Source: Algoriphagus aquimarinus
GTDB lineage: Bacteria > Bacteroidota > Bacteroidia > Cytophagales > Cyclobacteriaceae
DNA: 64,000 nt
Reading direction: 5' to 3'
Assembly (NCBI RefSeq): GCF_007997215.1
Contig: NZ_VORW01000022.1
Location: 1 to 64,000 of the forward strand
A program made the translations under genes and the position numbers. Position 1 is the stretch's first letter. The number at the start of each line of letters is the position of its first letter. Below the pieces are notes generated by a model. The model ran no database searches. It was not told the origin of the DNA and saw only the letters and a program-made list of their open reading frames with translations. Shown here piece after piece: positions 7,735-17,531 of the stretch.

Positions 7735-8597
7735 AGCCATTAAAGAACATTGGGATTTTTCTGGATTTGAGCGAGACCGATGAGTTCCTATTGAGCTATT
7801 TCAAAAAGCTGGATGATGTATTCGAATTTGATTCACTCACCTTGATACATTTTGTAGCCTTAGAGAGCGATTCGGCAGATCTAGCGGCTCTGACTCAGCA
7901 GCTTCCCAAGCCACTGGAGGAAGTCTTGGAAGACGAGGTTATGGAGTTAGTCGAAAAAGTTTTTGGTGGAAAGAAATCCAGTATTCAAATTAAAATTGCT
8001 TTGGGTGGAAAATTGGATGTACTCATCAAATGGGTCGATTCGAAGCGTTTCAATCTATTGGTGCTAGGAAAAAAAGCCAAGGAAGAAGGTACTGGCGTAT
8101 TCAGTAGCAAGGTGATTCGACTTACTAATTCTGATTGTTTGTTTGTGCCAGAAGGTGCCAAGACCGAATTTGAAAGTATTGTTTTGGCTCTGGATTTTTC
8201 AGACTATACTGAGAAGGTAATCGTGAGAGGATTGAATTTGTCGAAAAACCTTTCTTCTAAATTGATGCCCCTACACATTCTTAAAGCTGGTTTTCAATAT
8301 TTTCCTTACTTCAAAAATCAAGAGAATTATCAGAATACGCTAAGGCTCAAAGCTGAGAGTTCTTTTAAAAAGATCCAAAAGAAAACCGGACTTGCTGAAG
8401 AATTGATTTGCGTGGAAGACAGTGGTAACCATATCAGCCGATCTATACATGAATACGCAGCAGAACACCAAGCCAATTTGATCATCATCGGAAATAAAGG
8501 AAATGCTGACGCAGATGATCTATTGATTGGAAGTGTGGCAGACCGATTGACTTCCGCTGAGCGAAAAGTCCCTATATTGATAGTAAAGCCAGATTAA
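7731..8597 (+). CDS. tandem universal stress protein
   Basis: The 288-residue cytoplasmic protein contains two UspA-like alpha/beta domains (about 5-140 and 150-288). The second ends with the nucleotide-binding-like stretch IIIGNKGNADADDLL followed by VPILIVKPD. The first has LLVLGKKAKEEG, a degenerate form. It is translationally coupled to the BCCT transporter by a 4-bp overlap. UspA proteins often sit beside or bind transporters, so a regulatory role for the upstream carrier is a reasonable inference. Confidence 0.88.
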   Translation: MKPLKNIGIFLDLSETDEFLLSYFKKLDDVFEFDSLTLIHFVALESDSADLAALTQQLPKPLEEVLEDEVMELVEKVFGGKKSSIQIKIALGGKLDVLIKWVDSKRFNLLVLGKKAKEEGTGVFSSKVIRLTNSDCLFVPEGAKTEFESIVLALDFSDYTEKVIVRGLNLSKNLSSKLMPLHILKAGFQYFPYFKNQENYQNTLRLKAESSFKKIQKKTGLAEELICVEDSGNHISRSIHEYAAEHQANLIIIGNKGNADADDLLIGSVADRLTSAERKVPILIVKPD

Positions 8598-8647
8598 CCA
8601 GGATTTATATTTATTATTTCAATCTAGAATTTAGCAACTACTCCGCT

Positions 8648-10096
8648 ATGAAGTTTAAAAACACCCTAACAGTATTCCTGTTTCTGCTGTCTATTATTTC
8701 AGCAATTGCGCAAGAGAAAAATTACTACCAAACTGATTTCTCGAAAGAAGAGTTTGCCGCTAGAAGAGCAAAGATTTTTGATGCTATAGGAAATCAATCC
8801 ATTGCAGTTATTCAAGGAGCAGGCGGTACTCCAGGTGTCAGCGTATTTCGCCAATCCAATTCCTTCTATTATTTGACGGGTATAGAATCTCCCCATGCTT
8901 ACTTACTTATTAACGGTAGAAATAGGCGGTCTACGCTATATCTATCTCATAGAGATGAGGGAATGGAACGAAATCAAGGTAAAGTGTTGTCAGTAGAAGA
9001 TGCGGAGCTGGTAAAAGAACTTACGGGAATCGATGAGGTAAAAGGAATCGAATTTCTCGCAAGAGACTTATCCGGATCAGGATTGATCAGACCGCCAGCA
9101 CCAAGTTTATACACAGAATTCAGTCCCGTAGAAAGTGGCAATGATAGCCGTGACGAATTGCTAGCTAAGCAGATCATGGCTGCTTCTGATCCTTGGGATG
9201 GATCTGCTTCCCGTGAGGCTGAATTTATCCAAAAACTGGAATCTCGTTTTCCTCAGTTTGAAATCAAAGACCTTACTCCCACGCTGGATAACTTGAGACT
9301 GATCAAAAGTGAAAAGGAGATAGCTATTATTCGTGAAGCTACAGAGATCGCCGGCTTGGCAATCATCGAAGCAATGAAATCTACTGCCCCTGGTGTGTAC
9401 GAATACCAACTTGGCGCAGTGGGTAAGTATGTGTTCTCACTTCATGGCGCAATGGGAGATTCCTATCCAGCGATTATTGGAGGTGGGACGAATGCTTATA
9501 TGGGGCATTATTTTCATAAAACGGACAAGCTCGTAGATGGAGATTTGGTGCTGATGGATTATGCTCCGGATTATAAGTATTACTCTAGTGATGTGACCCG
9601 AATCTGGCCAGTGAATGGCAAGTTTACTGAGGAGCGACGCGCGCTTTATGAGTTTATCGTAGCGTATAGAGATGCACTTTTTAGATACATCAGGCCAGGC
9701 GTGACTTCCAATGAAGTGCTAGATCAAGCTGCAGCAGAGATGAAGGAATATATGAAAGGTAAGACGTTTGTGAAGCCTGCTCATCTAAAAGCTGTTGCGG
9801 AAGGAATCAAGTTTCGTGGACATTTTCAGCATCCCGTAGGAATGATTGTTCATGATGTAGGAAGAGTACATGGTGTTAAATTGGAGCCTGGAATGGTATT
9901 CACGATTGATCCGATGATCTGGATTCATGAAGAAAGGCTATATGTAAGAATAGAGGATGTGGCAGTAGTCACTAAAGACGGAGTGGAAAACCTCAGTGCA
10001 TTCGTGCCTACGAGTATAGAAGAGATAGAGCAGACTATCGCTAAAAAAGGGATAATTGATTTCAGTCCTGCCGTTAAATTGCCTCTTGATAAATAA
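8648..10096 (+). CDS. secreted Xaa-Pro aminopeptidase (M24B)
   Basis: The 482-residue protein has a signal peptide (hydrophobic residues 6-20, cleavage after AIAQ) and so acts in the periplasm or outside. The N-terminal creatinase-like domain is followed by a pita-bread metallopeptidase domain. Metal ligands by alignment to PepP are D304, D315 (SSDVTRIWPV), H395 (FQHPVGM), D421 (FTIDPM) and E436 (RIEDV). The fourth ligand is usually Glu in PepP but Asp here. It would remove N-terminal residues before proline. An M1 peptidase follows 12 bp downstream, forming a peptide-degradation pair. Confidence 0.9.
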   Translation: MKFKNTLTVFLFLLSIISAIAQEKNYYQTDFSKEEFAARRAKIFDAIGNQSIAVIQGAGGTPGVSVFRQSNSFYYLTGIESPHAYLLINGRNRRSTLYLSHRDEGMERNQGKVLSVEDAELVKELTGIDEVKGIEFLARDLSGSGLIRPPAPSLYTEFSPVESGNDSRDELLAKQIMAASDPWDGSASREAEFIQKLESRFPQFEIKDLTPTLDNLRLIKSEKEIAIIREATEIAGLAIIEAMKSTAPGVYEYQLGAVGKYVFSLHGAMGDSYPAIIGGGTNAYMGHYFHKTDKLVDGDLVLMDYAPDYKYYSSDVTRIWPVNGKFTEERRALYEFIVAYRDALFRYIRPGVTSNEVLDQAAAEMKEYMKGKTFVKPAHLKAVAEGIKFRGHFQHPVGMIVHDVGRVHGVKLEPGMVFTIDPMIWIHEERLYVRIEDVAVVTKDGVENLSAFVPTSIEEIEQTIAKKGIIDFSPAVKLPLDK

Positions 10097-10108
10097 CCTT
10101 ACTATTTG

Positions 10109-11761
10109 ATGATGTCTACCATAAAATACGGAATACTAAGTCTTGCTTTCCTGTGTCTCTTTGTCACTTATTCCTTTGCAGATAAATATCCCAAAAACCC
10201 CAAAGTCAATATTCTGAATTATCAATTTCAGATAGAACTGTCTGATGACACGGATGAGATCAAGTGTAAAACTACCATTGATGTCAGTTATTTAGGAGAA
10301 GGGGTTCAAGTACTAAGATTGGACTTGATAAAGGCAAGTGAGGCTTTAGAGAATAAAGGAATGACTGTAAGCCAAGTGATGGCCGATGGCAAAGAATTGA
10401 GTTTTACCCATGAAGGGGATGCATTGAAAATCACTTTACCAGTAGCTTCGCGAGTTAACCAACGCAGCCAATATACAGTGGTCTATTCTGGAGTTCCTGC
10501 TACAGGGCTTAAGATTGCGAACAATAAACATGGAGATCGTACTTTCTTTAGTGATAACTGGCCAGACAAAGCGAGAAACTGGCTGGCAGTAGTGGATCAT
10601 CCATATGATAAAGCTACCAGTGAGTTTGTCGTGACTGCTCCAAATCATTACCAAGTAGTATCCAATGGCCTAATAGTAGAAGAAACTGACCTTGGAAATG
10701 GAAAAAGACTTACGCATTGGAAGCAGTCTGTTCCGATTGCATCTTGGTTATACGTATTGGGCGTGGCAGAATTTGCTGTGCAGCATGTAGATGATTTTGA
10801 TGGAAAAGCTATTGAGACGTGGGTTTATCGCCAGGATAGAGAAGCTGGATTTTATGATTTTGAAGAGCCGACCAAAAAAGCACTGGAATTCTACAGTGAT
10901 TACGTAGGACCTTTTTCCTATGAGAAACTAGCGAATATTCAATCCAATAGCGTGAGTGGTGGGATGGAAGCAGCATCAGCTATTTTATATTCTGAGGGAT
11001 CAGTTGTAGGAGATAGAAATGAACGCTGGAGAAATGTCGTGATCCATGAGATTGCCCATCAATGGTTTGGGAATGCTGTGACAGAATACGATTGGGATGA
11101 TGTGTGGCTAAGTGAGGGTTTTGCTACTTATTTCACTTCACTATTCATCGAGCACCAATACGGCCACGATGCCTTTATGGAGCAAATGACATCAAGTAAA
11201 AAGCGAGTAGATACTTTTAGTGCCGATAATCCAGGATATACCATCATCCACAACAATCTGGCGGATATGAGTGATGTCACAACTTCACAGACTTATCACA
11301 AAGGTTCATGGGTTTTACATATGCTTCGAGGCATGATCGGGAATGATCTATTCTGGAAGGGAATACAGAACTATTATGCTAAATATCAAGATCTGAATGC
11401 TACCACGGCTGATTTTAGAAGAGAAATGGAGGAAGTGTCTGGGATGGATCTTGAGGTTTTCTTTGACCAGTGGCTGTATAAGTCGGGAAGCCTAAAAATT
11501 GATGGGAATTGGAGTTATGATTTTACAGGAAAGAAACTTGAGATTAACCTAAACCAAGTTCAAAAGAATAGCGGGATATTAACTATGCCAATCCAGGTGG
11601 CAATCTATCAATCAGATAGTAAAAAGCCGGTGATTGAAACATTGACTTTGGATAAAGAAAAGAATTCCTTTTCTATTCCGCTAGGGTATAATCCTACCAA
11701 AGTAGTCCTAGATCCAGAATTTTGGGTGTTGATGGATTCTGATTTTAAAAGGAAAAAGTAG
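10109..11761 (+). CDS. secreted M1 family aminopeptidase
   Basis: A zinc metallopeptidase of 550 residues from the ATG at 10109. An in-frame TTG one codon earlier is a weaker start. A signal peptide (about 1-24, ending SFA) precedes the N-terminal beta domain. The exopeptidase motif is GGMEAAS rather than GAMEN. The zinc site is HEIAHQWFGN followed 18 residues later by WLSEGFATYF; counting from TTG these are H314, H318 and E337. It ends after the catalytic domain plus a short beta domain, lacking the long ARM-repeat tail of PepN. It follows the M24 peptidase and is bounded by a bidirectional terminator. Confidence 0.9.
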   Translation: MMSTIKYGILSLAFLCLFVTYSFADKYPKNPKVNILNYQFQIELSDDTDEIKCKTTIDVSYLGEGVQVLRLDLIKASEALENKGMTVSQVMADGKELSFTHEGDALKITLPVASRVNQRSQYTVVYSGVPATGLKIANNKHGDRTFFSDNWPDKARNWLAVVDHPYDKATSEFVVTAPNHYQVVSNGLIVEETDLGNGKRLTHWKQSVPIASWLYVLGVAEFAVQHVDDFDGKAIETWVYRQDREAGFYDFEEPTKKALEFYSDYVGPFSYEKLANIQSNSVSGGMEAASAILYSEGSVVGDRNERWRNVVIHEIAHQWFGNAVTEYDWDDVWLSEGFATYFTSLFIEHQYGHDAFMEQMTSSKKRVDTFSADNPGYTIIHNNLADMSDVTTSQTYHKGSWVLHMLRGMIGNDLFWKGIQNYYAKYQDLNATTADFRREMEEVSGMDLEVFFDQWLYKSGSLKIDGNWSYDFTGKKLEINLNQVQKNSGILTMPIQVAIYQSDSKKPVIETLTLDKEKNSFSIPLGYNPTKVVLDPEFWVLMDSDFKRKK

Positions 11762-11779
11762 CAAGACTTAGTGAAGTAA

Positions 11780-11814
11780 AAAGGCCTGATCAATTCAAAT
11801 TTGATCAGGCCTTT
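11780..11814. terminator. bidirectional terminator
   Basis: A 14-bp perfect stem (AAAGGCCTGATCAA / TTGATCAGGCCTTT) with a 7-nt loop lies between two convergent genes and has A and T runs on either side. Confidence 0.9.
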
Positions 11815-11817
11815 GAT

Positions 11818-13137
11818 TTAGTAAGCAGGGAATTCCTGTTTCAATCCTTTGAATTGATCGATCATTTCCCATTTGGACCTATAGAAAGTGTTCAATAATC
11901 TACCTCCAACGGAGCCATTTTGCAGGACATGCAATGCTGCTGCAAAGCGTAGGTCATTTGGGTCTCCCCAGTTGAACTGAGGAGAATCTCCGACAGCAAA
12001 GTCAGCTGGGAATCCATCGAAATACTCAGCTTTCCCTTCGGAGTTGGCAGTGGCAAATGTGATAGGGACTAGTTCTACGTTATTTTGCTTTAAGATTTCA
12101 TTGTAGCTGGACAGAGGAAAAGAGCCTACCGGTTTCCCGTAGGTATTATCTCCAACTAGAGTGATGTCGAAGTAGGGATCTAAGCAATTAATAACTAATT
12201 CTGAAGCAGATGCTGATCCTCTGGAGGTGATGAAAATCAATTTGTCAAGACTTAAGTTTCCTCCCTTTTTGAAATTCACACTTTTTTGAAGATTAGTTTT
12301 TAACGAATTGAGTTTGTTGGTGTACATCAATTTGCCAGTATTGGAAGATTGAATGAGGTAGTTGTTGATCTGCTCAGCCACAGCTACTGAGCCGCCGCCA
12401 TTATACCTCAGGTCGATGATCAATTCATCGATACCGGCATCTTCGAAAAACTTCATGGATTCATCCACTTCCACACTTTTGGTTGGAGATTGACCTGCAG
12501 TAGCTTTGAAACTCTGATAGACCCAATAGCCCACTTTCATACCAGCAAGGTCAATTACTTCTTTATGAAGCACTGAGTTTGACTGGTATTCAGCTTTTAC
12601 GTTTGTGCGTGTGGTAGTGGTGCCATCGGGTAATTTGAAAGTGAATGAATTTGTAATTCCAGGATCTGAAGTGCCCAACTGGAAATCGTATCCACCTGAA
12701 GCATTTTTGTATGCAGCTATAGCCTTCCCGTTAATTTCTTTGATTTCCCATCCACGTTGCCAGCCGTCTTTTCCCGCAGGGGACTCATCATACACAAAAG
12801 TCAAGTAAAGTCTCTCCGTAGCATCGAATGCAAATCCAAATCCGTGACCGGCATTTTTGCCTACAAATGCATTGTTGAACGCATCTTGTGTAGTCAGGTA
12901 GGAGAAGCGATCTAGCGGTTTGTAGATGATTGCATTTAGAAATTCTTCATTGGAAGAATAATCTGTAGCCTTAATAGAAGTAGGTATCTCATTATTCCAG
13001 TAGTACCATTCTTCCATGGAATCAAAAATAGCACCTCTCACTTTGTCTGATTGCGGAACTGGAATTATCTCATCTTTTGGATTGCATGACCAGATGAGTG
13101 AAATTATTAGTCCGAAAATCCACTTTGATTTATTCAT
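11818..13137 (-). CDS. S41 family peptidase lipoprotein
   Basis: The 439-residue protein begins with a lipoprotein signal, LIISLIWSC, so it is membrane-anchored and faces the periplasm or exterior. A PDZ-like region lies near residues 95-170. The tail-specific protease domain follows, with LIIDLRYNGGGS and the serine region ITSRGSASASELV. These proteins degrade or trim exported proteins. It is convergent with the M1 peptidase and followed downstream only by the shared terminator. The substrate is unknown. Confidence 0.85.
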   Translation of the reverse strand: MNKSKWIFGLIISLIWSCNPKDEIIPVPQSDKVRGAIFDSMEEWYYWNNEIPTSIKATDYSSNEEFLNAIIYKPLDRFSYLTTQDAFNNAFVGKNAGHGFGFAFDATERLYLTFVYDESPAGKDGWQRGWEIKEINGKAIAAYKNASGGYDFQLGTSDPGITNSFTFKLPDGTTTTRTNVKAEYQSNSVLHKEVIDLAGMKVGYWVYQSFKATAGQSPTKSVEVDESMKFFEDAGIDELIIDLRYNGGGSVAVAEQINNYLIQSSNTGKLMYTNKLNSLKTNLQKSVNFKKGGNLSLDKLIFITSRGSASASELVINCLDPYFDITLVGDNTYGKPVGSFPLSSYNEILKQNNVELVPITFATANSEGKAEYFDGFPADFAVGDSPQFNWGDPNDLRFAAALHVLQNGSVGGRLLNTFYRSKWEMIDQFKGLKQEFPAY

Positions 13138-13192
13138 ATTTCAGGATTGACTGTTGTACTAACTACGAGTGAGAGGTGCTTTTAGATCTTAA

Positions 13193-13585
13193 TTAGATCG
13201 CGATGTCATATACTTGGACTTTTTTCCACATATGAGAGTATTTCTCAATAAACGCTAGGTGGGTAGGATCGGACTGATAGACCAATTGATCTTCTAAGCT
13301 ATCAAAGAAGGCGGTACAAGACACTTGGAAGCTATGGTCTACTACTTCTCTGTCTTCAGTAGCCGCAGGAGTACCAGCGATGAATTTGCCTACCGTCTTG
13401 CAGCGACCAAGCATAGGTACTGCTTCTGTGAGGAACTCTTGGGTATTGGCAGTATCGTGAAGCCAAAAATATACTTGGTGAATCATTTTTTGTTTTGCCA
13501 TTTCTTTAGCGATTGAGGTTAGAGGTAAAACAGCAGTGGCACTTGCCACGCCGATGGTTTTGATAAATTGTCTTCTTGATTTCAT
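13193..13585 (-). CDS. Dabb (stress-responsive A/B barrel) protein with Tat-like signal
   Basis: A 130-residue protein. The first 30 residues contain SRRQFIK followed by a hydrophobic stretch ending LPLTSIA, resembling a twin-arginine signal. The mature part (IHQVYFWLHD, then YSHMWKKVQVYDIAI) is typical of small ferredoxin-like Dabb domains, which often dimerise. No catalytic role can be assigned. It lies just upstream of the S41 peptidase on the same strand, 55 bp apart. Confidence 0.75.
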   Translation of the reverse strand: MKSRRQFIKTIGVASATAVLPLTSIAKEMAKQKMIHQVYFWLHDTANTQEFLTEAVPMLGRCKTVGKFIAGTPAATEDREVVDHSFQVSCTAFFDSLEDQLVYQSDPTHLAFIEKYSHMWKKVQVYDIAI

Positions 13586-13752
13586 TTGTTGAATGGTTTT
13601 GGTTTGAGGAGTGATTGGTTTTTTCTAACGGACAAATATCACTTCGAACCGTGATTCTAAAGATAAAAATTTAAATTACTTTTAGATAATCAGGCGATTT
13701 TTTGCCTTCCTTTTGAATTTCAATTCCCTTTTTTCAATAAAAATGCAGAAGT

Positions 13753-14739
13753 ATGAATTATAGAATTTTAGGTAAGACCGGATGGAAAGTATCAGAAATT
13801 GGTTTGGGAACTTGGCAAGTAGGAGGAGGTTGGGGTACAGCTTTTGACCCAAAAGTTGCTGAGGAAATACTTCACGAGGCTTTTGACAGAGGGGTGAATT
13901 TCGTTGATACTGCCGATGTGTATGATGGTGGCGCGAGTGAGGCTGCAGTAGGACAAGCGGTGCGAGGTAGATCAGAAAAGATTTATGTAGCGACTAAATG
14001 TGGCAGAAGAATCCAGCCTCACATCGATGAAACATATTCTATTGACCGGCTGCGACGTCATGTGGAAGACAGCCTTCGCAACACTGGACTCAATAGATTG
14101 GATCTGATCCAACTTCATTGCCCTCCTACTTCAGTCTATCAACGGGATGATATATTTGGGTTATTTGAAAAGTTGAAAGCGGAAGGGAAAATAGCTGCCA
14201 TGGGAGTGAGTGTGGAAAAAGTAGAAGAAGCCATAAGTGCGATGGAATACGATGTCGTTTCGAGCGTGCAAGTGATATTCAATATGTTTCGACAGAAACC
14301 AGCTGAAGACCTTTTTAAAGTAGCTTCCACGAAAAATGTAGGGTTAATTATCCGAGTACCTTTGGCAAGTGGATTGCTGACAGGTAAAATTACTCCAGAA
14401 ACCACTTTTTCCAAGGATGATCACCGTCACTTTAACCGGGAAGGAAAGGCATTTGATAAGGGAGAGACGTTTGCAGGAGTACCTCTGGAAAAAGCTTTTC
14501 CAGCTGTAGAAGAGATAAGAGAGCTTTTTAAAGGGGACGGCGCTTTGGCAGCACTTGCGCTTCGATGGATATTAATGTACGATGAGGTAAGTGTAGTTAT
14601 TCCAGGAGCATCTAAATTGTCACAGTTAGAAGCAAATGTATACGCTGGGCAGTTGCCCCCCCTCACTAAGAATCAAATGGATGAAGTGAAAAAAATCTAC
14701 GATAAGCACATCCGTGCTGAGGTTCACCAACTTTGGTAG
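13753..14739 (+). CDS. aldo/keto reductase
   Basis: The 328-residue NAD(P)H-dependent oxidoreductase has a TIM-barrel layout. The catalytic tetrad is visible: D52 and Y57 in VDTADVYDGG, K82 in VATKCG, and H122 in LIQLHCPP. The C-terminal cofactor region reads VVIPGASKLSQLEANV. Substrate is not deducible. It stands alone between a divergent Dabb/S41 pair and convergent typA, with its own terminator. Confidence 0.9.
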   Translation: MNYRILGKTGWKVSEIGLGTWQVGGGWGTAFDPKVAEEILHEAFDRGVNFVDTADVYDGGASEAAVGQAVRGRSEKIYVATKCGRRIQPHIDETYSIDRLRRHVEDSLRNTGLNRLDLIQLHCPPTSVYQRDDIFGLFEKLKAEGKIAAMGVSVEKVEEAISAMEYDVVSSVQVIFNMFRQKPAEDLFKVASTKNVGLIIRVPLASGLLTGKITPETTFSKDDHRHFNREGKAFDKGETFAGVPLEKAFPAVEEIRELFKGDGALAALALRWILMYDEVSVVIPGASKLSQLEANVYAGQLPPLTKNQMDEVKKIYDKHIRAEVHQLW

Positions 14740-14747
14740 CAAAAAAT

Positions 14748-14775
14748 AATCCCTCAAACTTTCGCTTGAGGGATT
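14748..14775. terminator. terminator between aldo/keto reductase and typA
   Basis: A 10-bp stem (AATCCCTCAA / TTGAGGGATT) with an 8-nt loop lies between convergent genes and is followed by TTATTAT. Confidence 0.8.
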
Positions 14776-14816
14776 TATTATATTCTTAACTCTAGAGTTT
14801 TGTTTCTAGAATCTGA

Positions 14817-16622
14817 TTAAGAGTCTTTCTTTGAATTTCTAGTTCTTTCACCTTCGTCCAAATAGATTTTTCTCATTCGGATAGACTTAGGAGTGATCTC
14901 TAGGTACTCATCCTTCTGGATGTATTCCATAGATTCTTCTAATGAGAATTTCTTAGAAGGAGTGATACGCGCGTTGTCATCAGATCCTGAAGCTCGCATG
15001 TTGGTCAATTTCTTGCCTTTCTGCACGTTCACCACGATATCGTTATCACGAGAGTTTTCTCCGATTACCTGACCTGTATATAGATCATCTCCTGGCTCTA
15101 CGAAGAAAGTACCTCTGTCCTGAAGTTTGTCGATAGCATACGCAGTACACTGACCACCGTCCATTGAGATCAATGATCCGTTAGTACGTCCTGGTATAGT
15201 GCCTTTGAAAGGCTCGTATGAAGTGAATCTATGGTTCATGATCGCTTCACCTTGAGTAGCGGTAAGCATGTTGTTTCTCAAACCGATCAAACCTCTAGAT
15301 GGAATATTGAATTCCAAGTGCTGAAGATCACCTTTTGGCTCCATGATTACCAATTCACCTTTACGCTGAGTTGCAAGTTCGATCACTTTACCTGAAGTCT
15401 CCTGAGGAACGTCAACTACCAATGTTTCGATAGGCTCACATTTCACACCGTCGATTTCTTTGAAGATCACCTGAGGCTGACCTACCTGAAGTTCGTAACC
15501 TTCTCTTCTCATTGTTTCGATCAAAACAGACAAGTGAAGGATGCCACGACCGTAAACCAAGAATTTGTCTTCAGAATCAGTTGATTCTACACGAAGCGCA
15601 AGGTTTTTCTCAGTCTCTTTCATCAAACGATCTCTCAAGTGACGGGAAGTCACAAATTTTCCTTCTTTACCGAAGAAAGGAGAGTTATTAATCGTGAAGA
15701 GCATATTCATCGTAGGCTCATCGATAGATATTCTTGGAAGAGCTTCTGGATTCTCAGCATCAGCTACAGTATCACCAATTTCGAAATCTTCAATACCAGT
15801 CACTGCACAGATATCACCAGCAGCAACCTCTGTAACTCTAAGTTTACCCAGACCTTCAAACGTATGAAGTTCTTTCACTTTCATCTTTTTGATAGAACCG
15901 TCAGCTTTCATCAAAGCGATCTGCTGACCTTCTTTGATTGTGCCTCTTTTTACACGACCGATAGCAATTCTACCTACGAAATTGGAGTAATCCAAAGAAG
16001 TGATTTGCATCTGAAGTGTTCCTTCGTCGATTTTTGGAGCAGGAATGTGTTCCAAAATAGCATCCAAAAGTGGGAAGATTGTATCGGTAGGGTTTTTCCA
16101 ATCAGGACCCATCCAGTTTTGCTTAGCTGATCCGTAAAGCGTCTGGAATTCCAGTTGCTCTTCAGTAGCGTCCAAGTTGAACATCAATTCAAAAACTGAC
16201 TCATGAACTTCGTCTGGGCGACAGTTTTCTTTATCTACCTTGTTTACTACTACGATAGGAGTCAATCCAAGATCCAATGCTTTACCCAATACAAATCGGG
16301 TCTGAGGCATAGGGCCTTCGAATGCATCCACCAAAAGGATCACACCGTCAGCCATTTTCAATACTCGCTCTACTTCACCACCGAAATCGGCGTGACCAGG
16401 AGTGTCAATAATGTTAATTTTAGCGTCTTTGTAGCGAACGGATACGTTCTTTGAAAGAATTGTAATTCCTCTTTCTCGCTCCAGGTCATTGCTGTCAAGA
16501 ATCAAATCTTGAAACTGCTGGTTCTCTCTGAAAATCTGAGAAGCGTGAATGATTTTGTCCACGAGTGTAGTCTTGCCGTGGTCAACGTGTGCGATAATCG
16601 CAATATTCCGAATATTCTGCAT
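14817..16622 (-). CDS. typA: ribosome-associated GTPase TypA/BipA
   Basis: A 601-residue translational GTPase starting at MQNIRNIAIIAHVDHGKTT. G1 is AHVDHGKTT, the switch region is RERGITI, G3 is DTPGHADFGGE and G4 is NKVD. Domains II, III and V and the BipA-specific C-terminus follow. It binds the ribosome and helps assembly and stress adaptation. A TTG 30 nt upstream would add ten unlikely residues and lies upstream of a -7 box at 16642-16649, so the ATG is preferred. Confidence 0.96.
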   Translation of the reverse strand: MQNIRNIAIIAHVDHGKTTLVDKIIHASQIFRENQQFQDLILDSNDLERERGITILSKNVSVRYKDAKINIIDTPGHADFGGEVERVLKMADGVILLVDAFEGPMPQTRFVLGKALDLGLTPIVVVNKVDKENCRPDEVHESVFELMFNLDATEEQLEFQTLYGSAKQNWMGPDWKNPTDTIFPLLDAILEHIPAPKIDEGTLQMQITSLDYSNFVGRIAIGRVKRGTIKEGQQIALMKADGSIKKMKVKELHTFEGLGKLRVTEVAAGDICAVTGIEDFEIGDTVADAENPEALPRISIDEPTMNMLFTINNSPFFGKEGKFVTSRHLRDRLMKETEKNLALRVESTDSEDKFLVYGRGILHLSVLIETMRREGYELQVGQPQVIFKEIDGVKCEPIETLVVDVPQETSGKVIELATQRKGELVIMEPKGDLQHLEFNIPSRGLIGLRNNMLTATQGEAIMNHRFTSYEPFKGTIPGRTNGSLISMDGGQCTAYAIDKLQDRGTFFVEPGDDLYTGQVIGENSRDNDIVVNVQKGKKLTNMRASGSDDNARITPSKKFSLEESMEYIQKDEYLEITPKSIRMRKIYLDEGERTRNSKKDS

Positions 16623-16641
16623 GGTTTGCCTGATTGAGGCG

Positions 16642-16649
16642 CAAAAGTA
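16642..16649 (-). promoter_or_regulatory. -7 promoter box of typA
   Basis: TACTTTTG on the minus strand matches TAnnTTTG and lies 19 bp before the typA ATG. No good -33 box is seen. It supports the shorter typA start. Confidence 0.5.
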
Positions 16650-16832
16650 CAAATAAAATTTTGGAGTTGGGTTATCTACCTGTGAAGTTTAGTGTTATGT
16701 GTCCTGAAGTGCTTATTTAGGGTAAAAAGGAAGTATTAGTTTTATGCTTCGCTCTATACATATTTAGTAAAAGACAGTAATGAGATGCTGGCAATTGGGG
16801 AAAAGCTTAGGTTTCTATCAGAAGTTTGCAAC

Positions 16833-17531
16833 TCATGATTCATAAATCGCCTGTAGCTTTCTGGTTTCTGCTATAGACCTGTCCAGAACTCTTGGAAGAA
16901 GGAATATTGAAATGAATGACATGGCTATAAGTAATAGGCCTAAGGCCATGAAAACTCCTTTGACGGTAAAATCAATTACGTAATTTGGGTTTTCGAAAAA
17001 TCTAAGGGCATAAATATTGAGCTGCGTAAACATATTAAGAATTACCATGAAGTTGGTTGTTCTTTTAAATGCCACGTAATTTTTTAGCCTCTTATTAACC
17101 TTATAATAGCTAACAATTATATAAACCAGACCAACAAAAAAGAAAGCCACCGCCCAAATTGGTAGTGTGAGTTCATACCCAAATGGTCTCGTATTTACGC
17201 TTAGCCAATAGAGAATAAAACCCATTACTGCAGGGTAGATGATTCTATAGCTCTTGAAAAATCCAATCAGTTCCTCCCAGAAGAATATTCTATAGCGTCT
17301 TTCTATACTTTTGGTGTAAGACTCGGCCAGATCAGAAAACCCAAAGATTCCGAATTCGCTGTGAACTTTGCGGAATGCATCGTCAAGTGACAGGGTTGGT
17401 TTTTCCTCCAAAAGCACTTCTATCTTGCAGGCTACATGATCTAAGATCTCGTATTGCAGATCGATCTCAGGATAGCCTTTGTAGGAAATCAGTTTTTTGA
17501 GGATGCTGATTTGGTCAGGGGAGAGTTTCAT
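16833..17531 (-). CDS. PadR-linked membrane protein, paralog 4
   Basis: This 232-residue protein is the last of four tandem paralogs. A soluble N-terminal helical region (about 1-75) has YEILDHVACKIEVLLEE, the counterpart of the YDHY motif in its sisters. Four to five hydrophobic segments follow from about residue 90. It is the most diverged copy. Its ATG overlaps the upstream paralog stop by 4 bp. The layout recalls PadR-associated DUF1700/HAAS signalling proteins; function is unknown. Confidence 0.7.
   Translation of the reverse strand: MKLSPDQISILKKLISYKGYPEIDLQYEILDHVACKIEVLLEEKPTLSLDDAFRKVHSEFGIFGFSDLAESYTKSIERRYRIFFWEELIGFFKSYRIIYPAVMGFILYWLSVNTRPFGYELTLPIWAVAFFFVGLVYIIVSYYKVNKRLKNYVAFKRTTNFMVILNMFTQLNIYALRFFENPNYVIDFTVKGVFMALGLLLIAMSFISIFLLPRVLDRSIAETRKLQAIYES

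Noticed and set aside
16623..16652. Longer TypA starting at TTG
   Set aside because: The extra ten residues precede the universal GTPase N-terminus, and a -7 box lies inside this stretch.
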